Below are positions 49,737-58,967 of a stretch of DNA of 64,000 nt, one piece after another; within the stretch, counting starts at the first letter, position 1, and each line of letters begins with the position of its first letter. The translations under genes and the position numbers were made by a program. The stretch lies in contig NZ_QJRH01000073.1 of the NCBI RefSeq assembly GCF_003254545.1, forward strand, positions 434,001-498,000, written 5' to 3'. This stretch comes from Flavobacterium tistrianum (GTDB lineage Bacteria > Bacteroidota > Bacteroidia > Flavobacteriales > Flavobacteriaceae). The notes under the pieces are model-generated. The model worked only from the letters and a program-made list of their open reading frames with translations. It was not told where the DNA came from and searched no databases.

Positions 49737-51665
49737 ATGAAAAGAACAATTACTATACTCGCATTATTGGTTATACAGCTGATTTATTCACAAACCAAAA
49801 ACAAAGCTGCCGATGCTCTTTTTGATAAGATGTATTATGTTGAAGCCGCAAAATCGTACGAACTTTCTATAAATAATGGAGATGCTTCTAAAGAAACGCT
49901 TCAAAGGCTTGGAGACGCTTACTATTTTAACACCAAAATGTCAAGTGCTTCAAAATGGTACGGCAAACTAATTGCTGAATATCCTAATGAAGTTTCCGCC
50001 GAATATTTGTTTCGTTATGCACAGTCATTACAAGGAATTCAAAACTATGAGTTGGCAAAAAAATGGATGAAAGCCTTTGCCGAAAAACAAAAATCGACTG
50101 ACCCAAGAGCTAAGAATTTTTCGCTTAAAAATGTCACATTAGAAGATATAGAAAACATAAAACCTTCTTTTGTACTTGAAAATTTAGACATCAATTCAGC
50201 TTATTCTGATTTTGGCCCGATGTTCTACAAAGGCGATCTGGTCTACTCTACTACAATTGATTCTTCGTATTTTAAAACTGAAAAATACGGATGGAATGAT
50301 CAGCCCTACTTGAATATGCAGTTGGGAAAAATAAGCGAAACGCAATCGAATGTAACTTTCAAAGAACGCTTTGGAAAAGATATTACAACAAAATATCACG
50401 AAGCCTGCATTGCTTTTTCTCCAGACGAAAAAACGATTTATTTTACCCGAAACAATTACAACGGAAAACTGAAACGCGACAGCAAAGGCATTAATAATCT
50501 TAAGATTTTTTCTGCTACAGCAACAGAAAATAGCAACGGTACCGTTTCTTGGAAAAATATTCAGGAACTGCCTTTTAACAGTGATAATTATTCTGTTGGA
50601 CATCCTTCAGTAAGCAAAGACGGAAAAAAACTTTATTTTGTATCGGATATGCCTGGAACCATTGGCTCAACAGATATTTTTGTTGTAGATATTTTAGGCA
50701 ACAACCAATTTTCTCAGCCAAAAAATTTAGGCGAAAAAATAAATACAACTGGACGAGAAATGTTCCCATATATTACCGATCAGGCCCTATATTTTTCTTC
50801 TGACGGATTCTTAGGCTTGGGAGGTCTGGACGTATTTGAAAGCAGAATAAATGATGGCGCTTTTGATGCTCCTGCCAATCTAGGAGCACCTTTAAACAGC
50901 AATAGAGACGATTTTGGCTATATCGTTAACGAGGCAACCAATAAAGGTTTTGTTTGTTCAAATAGAAAAACTGGAAAAGGCGATGACGATATTTACTCTT
51001 TTGAAAGATCATGCAACCAAGCCATAAGCGGTTATGTTTTTGATGCCATTTCAAACAATAGAATCGCAGGCGCTATGGTAACGCTGAAAAATGTCAACGG
51101 TATAAAAGTGGCTGAAACCGTTTCTCAGCTTGATGGAAAATACGATTTTAATAACAACGTAAATTGCAATACGCCTTATACTATCGAAGTCTCAAAAGAG
51201 AATTATAACAACAATACTAAAGCAATTGTAACGGCAAACAGTTCAGGAAAAACCGAAGCTTTAGTTGGTTTAGATCCAGCTTTAATTGTGCGCGAAAATG
51301 GTCTCTTAAAAATCAAAATCGGAATTATCTACTTTGATTTAGACAAATCAGAAATTCGATATGATGCTGCAATAGAATTAAATAAAGTAGTTCTCTTAAT
51401 GCATCAGTACAATACAGTTGTAATTAAAATTGAATCGCATACCGATTCTCGAGCCAATGACCAATACAATCTCGAACTCTCCGATCGAAGAGCAAAAGCC
51501 ACAAGAGATTATCTCATTTCTCAAGGAGTAGCTCCAGAAAGAATTGAGAGCGCAATTGGCTACGGAGAAACGCAATTGATCAACAATTGCTCAAACGGAG
51601 TTCCGTGTACAGAAGCACAACATCAAGTCAATCGCCGAAGCGAATTCATTATAACAAAAATGTAA
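49737..51665 (+). CDS. OmpA-family protein with TPR-like and PD40 propeller domains
   Basis: A 642-residue envelope protein. The signal peptide is about 1-19. TPR-like helices span about 22-120 (AAKSYELSINNGDASKETLQRLGDAYYF). A PD40/WD40-like propeller spans about 140-425 (ACIAFSPDEKTIYFTRNNYN, GHPSVSKDGKKLYFVSDMPG, DQALYFSSDGFLGLGGLDVF). A carboxypeptidase-regulatory/CNA-B-like sandwich spans about 430-515. The OmpA peptidoglycan-binding domain ends the protein (about 530-642; IYFDLDKSEIRYDAAIELNK, SHTDSRANDQYNLELSDRRA). It starts 12 bases after the sprF-like gene. Proteins of this plan usually accompany PorP/SprF and may anchor the secretion complex to peptidoglycan. Confidence 0.9.
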   Translation: MKRTITILALLVIQLIYSQTKNKAADALFDKMYYVEAAKSYELSINNGDASKETLQRLGDAYYFNTKMSSASKWYGKLIAEYPNEVSAEYLFRYAQSLQGIQNYELAKKWMKAFAEKQKSTDPRAKNFSLKNVTLEDIENIKPSFVLENLDINSAYSDFGPMFYKGDLVYSTTIDSSYFKTEKYGWNDQPYLNMQLGKISETQSNVTFKERFGKDITTKYHEACIAFSPDEKTIYFTRNNYNGKLKRDSKGINNLKIFSATATENSNGTVSWKNIQELPFNSDNYSVGHPSVSKDGKKLYFVSDMPGTIGSTDIFVVDILGNNQFSQPKNLGEKINTTGREMFPYITDQALYFSSDGFLGLGGLDVFESRINDGAFDAPANLGAPLNSNRDDFGYIVNEATNKGFVCSNRKTGKGDDDIYSFERSCNQAISGYVFDAISNNRIAGAMVTLKNVNGIKVAETVSQLDGKYDFNNNVNCNTPYTIEVSKENYNNNTKAIVTANSSGKTEALVGLDPALIVRENGLLKIKIGIIYFDLDKSEIRYDAAIELNKVVLLMHQYNTVVIKIESHTDSRANDQYNLELSDRRAKATRDYLISQGVAPERIESAIGYGETQLINNCSNGVPCTEAQHQVNRRSEFIITKM

Positions 51666-51668
51666 AAG

Positions 51669-51706
51669 AAAAGCGTCCCAAGATCATCTCAGGACGCTTT
51701 TTTTAT
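51669..51706 (+). terminator. Terminator of the adhesin-sprF-ompA operon
   Basis: AAAAGCGTCC (51669-51678) pairs with GGACGCTTTT (51692-51701), followed by a T run. Confidence 0.88.
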
Positions 51707-51715
51707 TTATTTCTA

Positions 51716-51812
51716 TCTTCTTTCTTTGCTCTTGTCAGATCTTGCCTCTTGCTTCTTTCCTCTATTAATTCTTTCCTCTTGTTTCTTGCTTCTAATAAAT
51801 CTTGCCTCTTTT
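51716..51812. repeat. Degenerate purine-rich (minus-strand) repeat
   Basis: On the minus strand, words such as AAGAGGCAAGA, AAGAAGCAAGA and AAGAGGAAAGA recur through this spacer between convergent genes. Several short open frames here come from the low complexity and are not genes. Confidence 0.5.
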
Positions 51813-52226
51813 TCACTGCAGCTTCACACACATCCACTCGCCTTTCATAATCAATCTATCCTCATCAAAAGCTTCACCCGATTGTTTTATGATTTTTTCG
51901 CTTGTGCGAATGTTTTTTACCACAAATTTAACGAGTTTATCGAACTCGACACCGCCAAAAAATTCAACATTATCCATACTAACCAATCCAAAAACGCCGT
52001 CTGCAATTCCTAAAAGTTTTATTCCTGCACCTCCACATTGCGCCATCGCTTCGATTAAAATAGTTCCAGGAACAAAATTAAAATCTGGAAAGCTTCCCTG
52101 AAGCCATGCATCTTTTTCTGTAAACGTCTTTAAACCAATAATTGTTTCTGTCGTATAAGAAATAATTTCATCCACAAAAAGGAATGGGGCACGATGCGGA
52201 ATTAAATCTTCTATTTTTTTAGTCAT
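51813..52226 (-). CDS. FabZ-like hotdog-fold protein lacking the usual catalytic His
   Basis: A 137-residue hotdog protein, start at ATG 52226 (MTKKIEDLIPHRAPFLFVDEI); an upstream in-frame ATG at 52271 would add 15 residues of leader. IPHRAPFLFVDEI and FVPGTILIEAMAQCGG are FabZ hallmarks, including the catalytic Glu. Where FabZ has GHFP with the catalytic His, this protein has GSFP (QGSFPDFNFVPG), so the 3-hydroxyacyl-ACP dehydratase reaction may be lost or altered. It is a single gene on the minus strand between the adhesin operon and the glycan locus. Confidence 0.8.
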   Translation of the reverse strand: MTKKIEDLIPHRAPFLFVDEIISYTTETIIGLKTFTEKDAWLQGSFPDFNFVPGTILIEAMAQCGGAGIKLLGIADGVFGLVSMDNVEFFGGVEFDKLVKFVVKNIRTSEKIIKQSGEAFDEDRLIMKGEWMCVKLQ

Positions 52227-52311
52227 GTCTGTAATTTTTAACAATGTACGAATCTGAACTGAAATAGACAATATTAAAATGGCATCTGTGTTAAAAGCAG
52301 GTTAAAATGTT

Positions 52312-52344
52312 AAAAAAAGGGCTGACTCCAAAGTGAGTCAGCCC
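52312..52344 (-). terminator. Terminator of the polysaccharide utilization locus
   Basis: GGGCTGACTC-CAAAGT-GAGTCAGCCC (52319-52344) is a perfect 10-bp stem; on the minus strand it is followed by seven T. It lies 29 bases after the last glycoside hydrolase gene. Confidence 0.88.
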
Positions 52345-52372
52345 GAGTTATCAACTCTAAAATCACAAAGTT

Positions 52373-53353
52373 TTATTCTTCCAGTAAAACAAAACTTTTC
52401 GCATTTGCTTTGATTTTATTTCCTTCAAAATCAATATCGACAATCGCTGCTTTTCTTGGTGAAACGCCGCTATTACTGAAATGCGTATGCAAAACATACT
52501 TCATTTTTCCGTTTTTATCATAGAAAACATCACCGTGACCTATTCCATTAATTCCAACATCTTTTTTACTAATAATTGGGCTCTCAGACGCTTTTTCCCA
52601 AGGTCCAAACGGACTCTTAGCTGTTGCATAACCTACCGCATAATCCGGATTTCTAAAATCATTAGCAGAATAAATCATATAATACAAATCCTTGTGTTTT
52701 AGCACTGTTGGACCTTCCGTAACTGACCAAGAAACATTCTGAGTATTTTCCCAAGGAAGAACGCCAGAAATGCATTCTTTTAACGTTTCTTCTTTAATTC
52801 CAGACAGGTCATCTTTCAATTCTGCAACAAAAATTCTGTTCCCGTTAGTCAAACGCACGTGATAAAGGTATTTTTTGCCATCCTGATCAACAAAAAAGAA
52901 AGGATCGATCTGTTTGCCCAAATTAAACATTGGAGCCTTAGAATCGTTTTTAAATGGCCCAAGCGGACTATCACTGCTTGCAATGGCAATATTCTCATCA
53001 GCGGTATAAATCATATAGAATTTATTGTTGTATTTAAAAACCTGTGGTGCCCAAAAACCTTTTGTTCCGTATGTATCTCCTTTTTTTAATGCCAATCCAT
53101 TTTGTGTACCAGATGGACCATTCCATTTTTTTAAATCCGAAGAAGTGTACACCTGAAAACCTTCTCCGTTCGGAAAATCTCCGGTTGTGGTTCCATACAG
53201 ATAATAAACTCCATTATCTAAAAAAATTGTCGGATCTGCCAACAAAATCGGTTTGTCTTTTGAAGCCGTTTTTTTAGCCGTTTCTTTTTCTTGAGAACAA
53301 CAAATAAAGACACAAAACAGACTTAATAGACTAAAATATTTTTTTATTTTCAT
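52373..53353 (-). CDS. GH43-family glycoside hydrolase lipoprotein
   Basis: A 326-residue lipoprotein (ICC at about 17-19). The mature part is a five-bladed GH43 propeller. The likely catalytic residues are Asp40 (LLADPTIFLDNG, base), Asp150 (GKQIDPFFFVDQDGK, pKa modulator) and Glu213 (SVTEGPTVLKHKD, acid). GH43 enzymes are mainly arabinofuranosidases, xylosidases and exo-galactanases; the choice here is open. It is the last gene of the minus-strand locus and precedes its terminator. Confidence 0.88.
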   Translation of the reverse strand: MKIKKYFSLLSLFCVFICCSQEKETAKKTASKDKPILLADPTIFLDNGVYYLYGTTTGDFPNGEGFQVYTSSDLKKWNGPSGTQNGLALKKGDTYGTKGFWAPQVFKYNNKFYMIYTADENIAIASSDSPLGPFKNDSKAPMFNLGKQIDPFFFVDQDGKKYLYHVRLTNGNRIFVAELKDDLSGIKEETLKECISGVLPWENTQNVSWSVTEGPTVLKHKDLYYMIYSANDFRNPDYAVGYATAKSPFGPWEKASESPIISKKDVGINGIGHGDVFYDKNGKMKYVLHTHFSNSGVSPRKAAIVDIDFEGNKIKANAKSFVLLEE

Positions 53354-53553
53354 TGTTAAACTTTTTATTTAATTAATTTAAATTAAAAACTAAAAATCAA
53401 ATAGTTAAAACATCACTATAGAAAATATTTATAATGAAAATTTCGACAAAAAACATTATTTTATCGAAAAAAATCCGTTTCTATTTCCGAAAAAAAGAAG
53501 ATTTAAAATCTTCTATAAAAACAGTTTTCTACTTCTAACTTTTAACGCAAAAC

Positions 53554-54735
53554 TTATAACTTCTCCGAAGAAAATTGATACAAAGAAACCGTATGGTACT
53601 TCTCTCCTGCTTTTAATGTAATTTTCGGGAATTTTGGCTGATTTGGAGCATCTGGAAAATGCTGTGTTTCAAGAGCAAAAGCAGTCCTAAAGTCGTCTTT
53701 GGCACCCGATTTAAACGTATTTTTATTCCGCATAAAGTTTCCGCTATAAAACTGTAGACCAGGCTCTTCTGTATAAATATCTAAAGTAATACCTGAAACA
53801 TCTCCTTTTATAGTTGCCGCATGAACGAAACCCTCCTTTTTAGTGGTATTCAGCACATAATTGTGATCGTAACCCTTTCCAAATTTCAATTGCTCGTCTT
53901 TGGTTTCGATTCTTTCTCCAATTGTATGTTTTGAAGTAAAATCGAAAGGGGTATTTTTAACCGATTTTAATTCTCCAGTCGGAATCAAACCTTCGTCAAC
54001 TGGTGTAAATTTATCTCCATAAATCTGCAATTCGTGATTTAAAATCGTACCGCTTCCTTCTCCATTCAAATTAAAAAAAGCATGATTAGTTAGATTTACA
54101 ATTGTAATTTTATCTGTTGTTGCTTCATATTCCATTCTCACAGCATTATCATCTGTGATTGTGTAGGTTACTTTTACATTTAAATTTCCAGGGAAACCTT
54201 GTTCTCCATCTGGCGAAACATAAGTAAAAACCAAAGTGTTTTCATTTGTCTTTTCAGCGTTCCAAACTACATCCTGAAATCCTTTTACGCCACCGTGTAA
54301 AGCATTTTTCCCATTGTTTAACGGAATCTGATACTGCTTTCCTTCAAGCGTAAATTTGCCTAATGCAACTCTGTTGCCAACTCTTCCGATTGTAGCACCA
54401 AAGTAAGGTTCTGTTGAGTTTTTAAAGCCTTTTACACTATTCATTCCGACCACAACATCGGTTGGTTTTCCGTTTTTATCATTCACCCACAAACCTATCA
54501 ATCGCCCGCCATAGTTGGTAAATGCAGCTTTGATATCTTTATTTTCAATCCAGTACAAACCGACTTTTTTGCCATCAATTATGGTGTCAAAATTTTTCGC
54601 TTCTAAGACCGTTTTTACTGAATCTGAAGCTATTTCAGTTGTTTCTTTTGAAACTGTATTTCCTTTTTTGCTGTCTTTACAATTGAATTGCAAAAGTGCC
54701 AGCATTACAACCGCAGCAATCTGAATATTTTTCAT
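53554..54735 (-). CDS. Aldose 1-epimerase (mutarotase) lipoprotein
   Basis: A 393-residue galactose mutarotase-type protein with a lipobox Cys19 (LALLQFNC). The mature enzyme has NGKNALHGG (His147), TNHAFFNLNG (catalytic His218), and FALETQHFPDAPNQP (catalytic Glu356), all as in GalM. It interconverts alpha and beta anomers of galactose, glucose or arabinose. Its envelope location suggests it acts on sugars released in the periplasm or at the surface by the neighbouring hydrolases, which points to galactose- or arabinose-containing glycans. Confidence 0.9.
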   Translation of the reverse strand: MKNIQIAAVVMLALLQFNCKDSKKGNTVSKETTEIASDSVKTVLEAKNFDTIIDGKKVGLYWIENKDIKAAFTNYGGRLIGLWVNDKNGKPTDVVVGMNSVKGFKNSTEPYFGATIGRVGNRVALGKFTLEGKQYQIPLNNGKNALHGGVKGFQDVVWNAEKTNENTLVFTYVSPDGEQGFPGNLNVKVTYTITDDNAVRMEYEATTDKITIVNLTNHAFFNLNGEGSGTILNHELQIYGDKFTPVDEGLIPTGELKSVKNTPFDFTSKHTIGERIETKDEQLKFGKGYDHNYVLNTTKKEGFVHAATIKGDVSGITLDIYTEEPGLQFYSGNFMRNKNTFKSGAKDDFRTAFALETQHFPDAPNQPKFPKITLKAGEKYHTVSLYQFSSEKL

Positions 54736-54759
54736 TTATCGATTTTTAAAATGTTGCTA

Positions 54760-55782
54760 TTATTTTGATGGAATTGCCAATTGAGTTCCTTCACTAACTG
54801 GCTCACCTAAAACGGGATATCCATTGGCATCCCAGCTTATTTTCTGCATTCTTGGCGACCTCTTATTCCCGCAGCCTTCTCCCGGATTGGAGTTGGCATG
54901 GTACAGAATCCAATCTTCTTTGCCATCAGGAGATTTAAAGAATGAATTGTGCCCTGGTGCATAAACTTTATTGGTTGAAGATTGTTTAAAGATCGGTTCA
55001 GGCGATTTTTTCCAAGCATTTGGGTCTAATAAATTATCGCTTCCGCTAAAATACAGCAATCCTAAAGCATAGAAATCGGTCCAGCACCCGCTTGCCGAAA
55101 ATACAATGAAGATTTTCCCATTTCGTTCTAGAAACTGCGGTCCCTCGTTCACATTCACCTGTGGCGGATTCACATCATCATGCAATGCTCCGTGTGTCTC
55201 CCAATCGTGTGTTGGTGCAGAAATCATAACTCGATCACCATCAATTTGAAGAGGATTTTTCATTTTGGCGATGTAAATATTCTGCTGTCCGTTTTTGTCT
55301 CCTTCCCAACCTGCCCAAATCATGTACAGCTGTTTTTTATATTCAAAAACATTTCCGTCAATTGCCCATTTATCGGTTTTAGCTGCAATTTTGCCTTTAA
55401 ATTCAAACTTCCCTTTAAACGGATCCGAAGATTTATTTTCTAAAACATACATCCTGTGATTGTTGTTGTCACCATTGTCTGCCGCGAAATAGCAATACCA
55501 TTTTCCGTTAATGATATGAAATTCAGGCGCCCAGATTTCAGCAGAATAATTAGTTTTTTTTGGCGGTGTCCAAATCACTTTGCTTTCAGCATTTTTGATA
55601 TCCGAAAGATCTTTTGTTTTCCACAAAACCAATTTGTTTCCAAGTGTGTTGGTGTAGTAATAATAGCCTTTGTAATACGTGCTGTAAGGATCTGCTCCCG
55701 ATGGAAGAATCGGATTTGTGAATGTTTTTTGCTGCGCAAAACTTATCGTCGTAAGCAGAAAAAGGATTAGATATTTTTTCAT
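54760..55782 (-). CDS. GH43-family glycoside hydrolase, secreted
   Basis: A 340-residue enzyme with a signal peptide (about 1-17, TTISFAQQ). The GH43 propeller has Asp31 (LPSGADPYSTYYKGYYYYTN), Asp142 (WAIDGNVFEYKKQLYMIW) and Glu213 (VNVNEGPQFLERNGKIF) in the base, modulator and acid positions. Compared with the other GH43 protein in the locus, it has no lipobox and is probably periplasmic. It is likely an alpha-L-arabinofuranosidase or a related exo-enzyme (family inference). The gap to the upstream GH2 gene holds a nested palindrome. Confidence 0.88.
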   Translation of the reverse strand: MKKYLILFLLTTISFAQQKTFTNPILPSGADPYSTYYKGYYYYTNTLGNKLVLWKTKDLSDIKNAESKVIWTPPKKTNYSAEIWAPEFHIINGKWYCYFAADNGDNNNHRMYVLENKSSDPFKGKFEFKGKIAAKTDKWAIDGNVFEYKKQLYMIWAGWEGDKNGQQNIYIAKMKNPLQIDGDRVMISAPTHDWETHGALHDDVNPPQVNVNEGPQFLERNGKIFIVFSASGCWTDFYALGLLYFSGSDNLLDPNAWKKSPEPIFKQSSTNKVYAPGHNSFFKSPDGKEDWILYHANSNPGEGCGNKRSPRMQKISWDANGYPVLGEPVSEGTQLAIPSK

Positions 55783-55811
55783 TTTTAGTTTTTATGTTAA
55801 AACGTGACGAG

Positions 55812-55844
55812 AACTTTGTCAAAGTTTCAAACTTTGACAAAGTT
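55812..55844. repeat. Nested palindrome, copy 4
   Basis: AACTTTGTCAAAGTT (55812-55826), TCA, AACTTTGACAAAGTT (55830-55844); read on the minus strand the loop is TGA, as in copies 2 and 3. It lies inside the glycan operon between two hydrolase genes, so it cannot be simply an end-of-operon terminator. Confidence 0.8.
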
Positions 55845-55861
55845 GGCTTGCATTATAGCCC

Positions 55862-57676
55862 TTATTTCTGATTTAAACTCTCAATAACCTCAGTATTAAT
55901 CTTATTTACCGCTTTAAAATCCATTTTATCCACTTTTCTATCGTAAGTCATGAAACCATTTACTTCGCCTTCAACATCGGTTGTCTGAGTGTAGACCGCT
56001 GCCGAGAATCCCGTTTTAACGTATTTTCGAAGCATTTCCGCGTACTTTATGTATTCGGCGGTAACTTCACTCGCATTTTTAAATTTGATGTATCCCCAGC
56101 TGTCATTTGCTCTCCAAAGATGTCCTTCTAACGGAAGACCGATTCCGCCATACTCTCCCAAGACCGTAACTCTTCTTGCATCGTACAAATACATATCTGG
56201 GCCCGGATAATTGTGTAAATCTAAAATATCTCCTGTTTGAAAGTGATTTCCTCCGCTTGCAGAATTAATCAGACGCGTTGCATCATGATTTTTTGTCCAC
56301 TCAGTAATTTCAACGGTTTTAAATTGTCCCCAAGCTTCGTTAAACGGAACCCAAACCACAATACTTGGATAGGAATACAGATGATCCATGATCTCTCTCC
56401 ACTCTTTCCTGTAGATTTCTTCAGACTTTGCAGAACGTTGCAACTCTGTTGCATCAAAGTATTTTCTGTTTTGCCAAATCGGCTGATCGTCTCCGCTTGG
56501 CATATCTTGCCAAACCAAAATTCCCAACTGATCGCAATGCGTATACCAGCGTTCTGGCTCTACTTTTACGTGTTTGCGAATCATATTAAATCCTAATTCT
56601 TTAGTTTTAATAATATCGTATTTCAAAGCTTCGTCGGTTGGTGCGGTATACAACCCATCTGGCCACCAGCCTTGGTCTAAAGGCCCGAATTGGAAATAAT
56701 CTTTGTTATTTAATTGCATTCTCACAATACCATTTTCATCTCTTTTTGATGAAATTTTTCGCATCGCAAAATAACTTTTTACCTCATCAACCACTTTATT
56801 TTTGCTGATTAAACGAATTTTAGTCTGATACAAAAACGGACTTTCAGGCGACCACAATTTTGGAGCATTCAAGACAATATCGTTGCTTTCACCCACAACC
56901 GCTTTTTCTTTGGCAATTTCTTTTCCGTTATCAAAAACAGAAATTTCTATTAAATCTCCTTTTTCTGCTCCATTTACCTCAGCTTTTATACTAATCGTAT
57001 TTCGATCAATATTTGGTGTTGTTTTTAAGGCTGAGATGCTTTTAGCATTTACAGGCTCAATCCAAACCGTCTGCCAGATTCCGGTAACAGGCGTATACCA
57101 AATTCCTTCTGGATTCTTAACTTGTTTTCCTCTTGGTTGCGGTCCATCATTTGAAGGATCCCAAACTTTCACAACCAATTTTTGAGTGCTCCTTTTTTTT
57201 ATAAACGGTGTGATATCAAATGAAAACGGTGTATATCCTCCTGTATGAGATCCGACTTTTACATCATTAATAAAAACTTCTGTTTTCCAGTCTACAGCGC
57301 CAAAATGCAAAAGGATATTTTTACCATTCCAACCTGATTCAATAGAAAAATTGGTTTCATACCAAAGTTCATTTTTAGCACCAACTTCTTTCATCACACC
57401 TGATAAACTCGATTCGGCTGCAAACGGAACCAGAATCTGCCCATCATATTTTGAAGGCGCTGTTTTGCCAAATTCCTGAATGCTGTAATTCCACAAACCA
57501 TTCAGATTCTTCCATTGGCTACGCTCCATAATCGGACGCGGATATTCGGCTAAAGTTTTACTAGGATCAACCTGCTCTGCCCATTTGGTTTTGATTTTAT
57601 CCCCTGGTGGTTTCCATTGTGCATTTGCTGCAAAAACCGAAAACAAGGCTAAAAAAAGGATACTTTTTCTTTTCAT
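55862..57676 (-). CDS. GH2-family glycoside hydrolase (beta-galactosidase-like)
   Basis: A 604-residue secreted enzyme with a signal peptide (1-20, FAANAQ). Domain order: sugar-binding jelly roll (about 45-210), Ig-like domain (about 215-310) and TIM barrel (about 315-604). The acid/base Glu447 is in WVPFNEAWGQ and the nucleophile is probably Glu508 in VLGEYGG. It is shorter than LacZ but normal for compact Bacteroidota GH2 enzymes, which include beta-galactosidases, beta-glucuronidases and beta-mannosidases. No lipobox is present, so it is probably periplasmic. It sits in the middle of the locus. Confidence 0.9.
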   Translation of the reverse strand: MKRKSILFLALFSVFAANAQWKPPGDKIKTKWAEQVDPSKTLAEYPRPIMERSQWKNLNGLWNYSIQEFGKTAPSKYDGQILVPFAAESSLSGVMKEVGAKNELWYETNFSIESGWNGKNILLHFGAVDWKTEVFINDVKVGSHTGGYTPFSFDITPFIKKRSTQKLVVKVWDPSNDGPQPRGKQVKNPEGIWYTPVTGIWQTVWIEPVNAKSISALKTTPNIDRNTISIKAEVNGAEKGDLIEISVFDNGKEIAKEKAVVGESNDIVLNAPKLWSPESPFLYQTKIRLISKNKVVDEVKSYFAMRKISSKRDENGIVRMQLNNKDYFQFGPLDQGWWPDGLYTAPTDEALKYDIIKTKELGFNMIRKHVKVEPERWYTHCDQLGILVWQDMPSGDDQPIWQNRKYFDATELQRSAKSEEIYRKEWREIMDHLYSYPSIVVWVPFNEAWGQFKTVEITEWTKNHDATRLINSASGGNHFQTGDILDLHNYPGPDMYLYDARRVTVLGEYGGIGLPLEGHLWRANDSWGYIKFKNASEVTAEYIKYAEMLRKYVKTGFSAAVYTQTTDVEGEVNGFMTYDRKVDKMDFKAVNKINTEVIESLNQK

Positions 57677-57805
57677 GTTCTATATTTTTAGACATTCAAC
57701 GAATGCCATGATTTTCTTCTAAATCAAAATGAATTACCGGGCTCATCTCCACATAAGCCCGATAATTACTGAACTAAACTAACTTAACTAACCATATTTT
57801 TGAGT

Positions 57806-57897
57806 TATGAATTATGAGTTATGAATTATCTCCAATTGATATTTTATTCCTCAATAAATAACCATTTAACCATCACAACAAAAACTCATAATTCATA
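57806..57897. repeat. AT-rich inverted repeat between GH genes
   Basis: TATGAATTATGAGTT (57806-57820) and AACTCATAATTCATA (57883-57897) are a perfect 15-bp inverted repeat with a 62-base loop, in the 230-base gap between the GH43-like and GH2 genes. It may alter the mRNA in this part of the operon. Confidence 0.55.
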
Positions 57898-57906
57898 ATT
57901 CAAAAC

Positions 57907-58956
57907 TTATAACTTCTTCGTAAGGCCAAATTTCTTAACCAAACTGTCATATTCTTTTTTAGAGATTGTAATCATGCAGCCGTGGCGTACTTTTTCAGGG
58001 AGGCTGTATTTGTCCCAATCAGAGAAAAAAGTGTAGCCTGAGGCTTGAAACCAAGGTCCGTTTAGGTTATCTGCAATAGACAATCCGTAGGAAACACCTG
58101 GATATTGTTCGTAATACATATACCATATTTTGTCATCTGGAGAAGGAATTAACATTGGCGCTTCTCTAAAGTTTGGACTGATAGATTGCTGGGGCAAAGA
58201 ATAAGGTCCTATAAGATTTTTTGATTTGGCAATTCGAATGGTTTTTCCAGTTGTCCAATACAAAGTTGGGTACGTTTCGTCCTTAATCACGGCGTAATAG
58301 GAATCACCGACTTTACGAATAAAAACATCAATCGTTCCCATATCCCAATCGAATAAACGTTTTGGGGTTCCTTCGAACGTTTTTAAATCTTTAGACAATA
58401 CATACAAAGTTCGCTGACTTGCCCAATAGCGCTCGCCATCTTCTTTGGTTCCTTCCAAATGTGGCGTGTGCCAAGTCATGATAAACTTTTGAGAAGGTTC
58501 GTCGTAATACAATTTTGGAGCACCAATTCGCTGTAAAGCGTTAGAATAATCTGGCGTGCTTTTTAAGTCGGGCGTATAATCAGAATGTTTTTTCCAAGTA
58601 ATCAAATCATCCGAAACCCAAATATTGATAGCTTTTGCATCGTCTCCTGTGTTTCCTGCGATATAATATTTCCCGTCTGGCCCTTTGCAGATATCTGGAT
58701 GCCCTTTGTATTCTTCAAAAACTCGTTTTCCGTTGTTCAGGTTTTCCCAATGAAGTCCATCCAAACTAACCGAATAATACAATCTACCGTAATCATTGTG
58801 CGTCATGTGCGCAAAAAGGTAGGCTTCATTTTTTGGTTTTTCGTTTCCTTTTACCTGTCCAGGAGGATTTGGCTGCTGCGCTTTAGCAGAAAATCCAACC
58901 AAAATCATCGTTAGAAAAAAGAGCTGTTTTATTGTGTGTGTTTTCATAATTTTCAA
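57907..58956 (-). CDS. GH43-like five-bladed propeller glycoside hydrolase
   Basis: A 349-residue secreted protein with a signal peptide ending about GFSAKAQQ; the start may be the Met at codon 4. Propeller blades contain YYSVSLDGLHWENLNNGK, WVSDDLITWKKHSDY and IRIAKSKNLIGPY, which recur as ligand-strand units in GH43/GH32-clan proteins. Candidate acidic residues are Asp88 (GHPDICKGPDG), Asp210 (GTIDVFIRKVGDSYY) and Glu265 (NFREAPMLIPSPDD). It is more distant from classical GH43 than its two neighbours, so the family number is uncertain. It lies between the GH5 and GH2 genes. Confidence 0.75.
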   Translation of the reverse strand: MKIMKTHTIKQLFFLTMILVGFSAKAQQPNPPGQVKGNEKPKNEAYLFAHMTHNDYGRLYYSVSLDGLHWENLNNGKRVFEEYKGHPDICKGPDGKYYIAGNTGDDAKAINIWVSDDLITWKKHSDYTPDLKSTPDYSNALQRIGAPKLYYDEPSQKFIMTWHTPHLEGTKEDGERYWASQRTLYVLSKDLKTFEGTPKRLFDWDMGTIDVFIRKVGDSYYAVIKDETYPTLYWTTGKTIRIAKSKNLIGPYSLPQQSISPNFREAPMLIPSPDDKIWYMYYEQYPGVSYGLSIADNLNGPWFQASGYTFFSDWDKYSLPEKVRHGCMITISKKEYDSLVKKFGLTKKL

Positions 58957-58967
58957 TGTGTCAATTA

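Noticed and set aside
51726..52101. Overlapping plus-strand open frames after the OmpA-type gene
   Set aside because: They read through the low-complexity spacer and then antisense to the FabZ-like gene, whose protein has clear family motifs.
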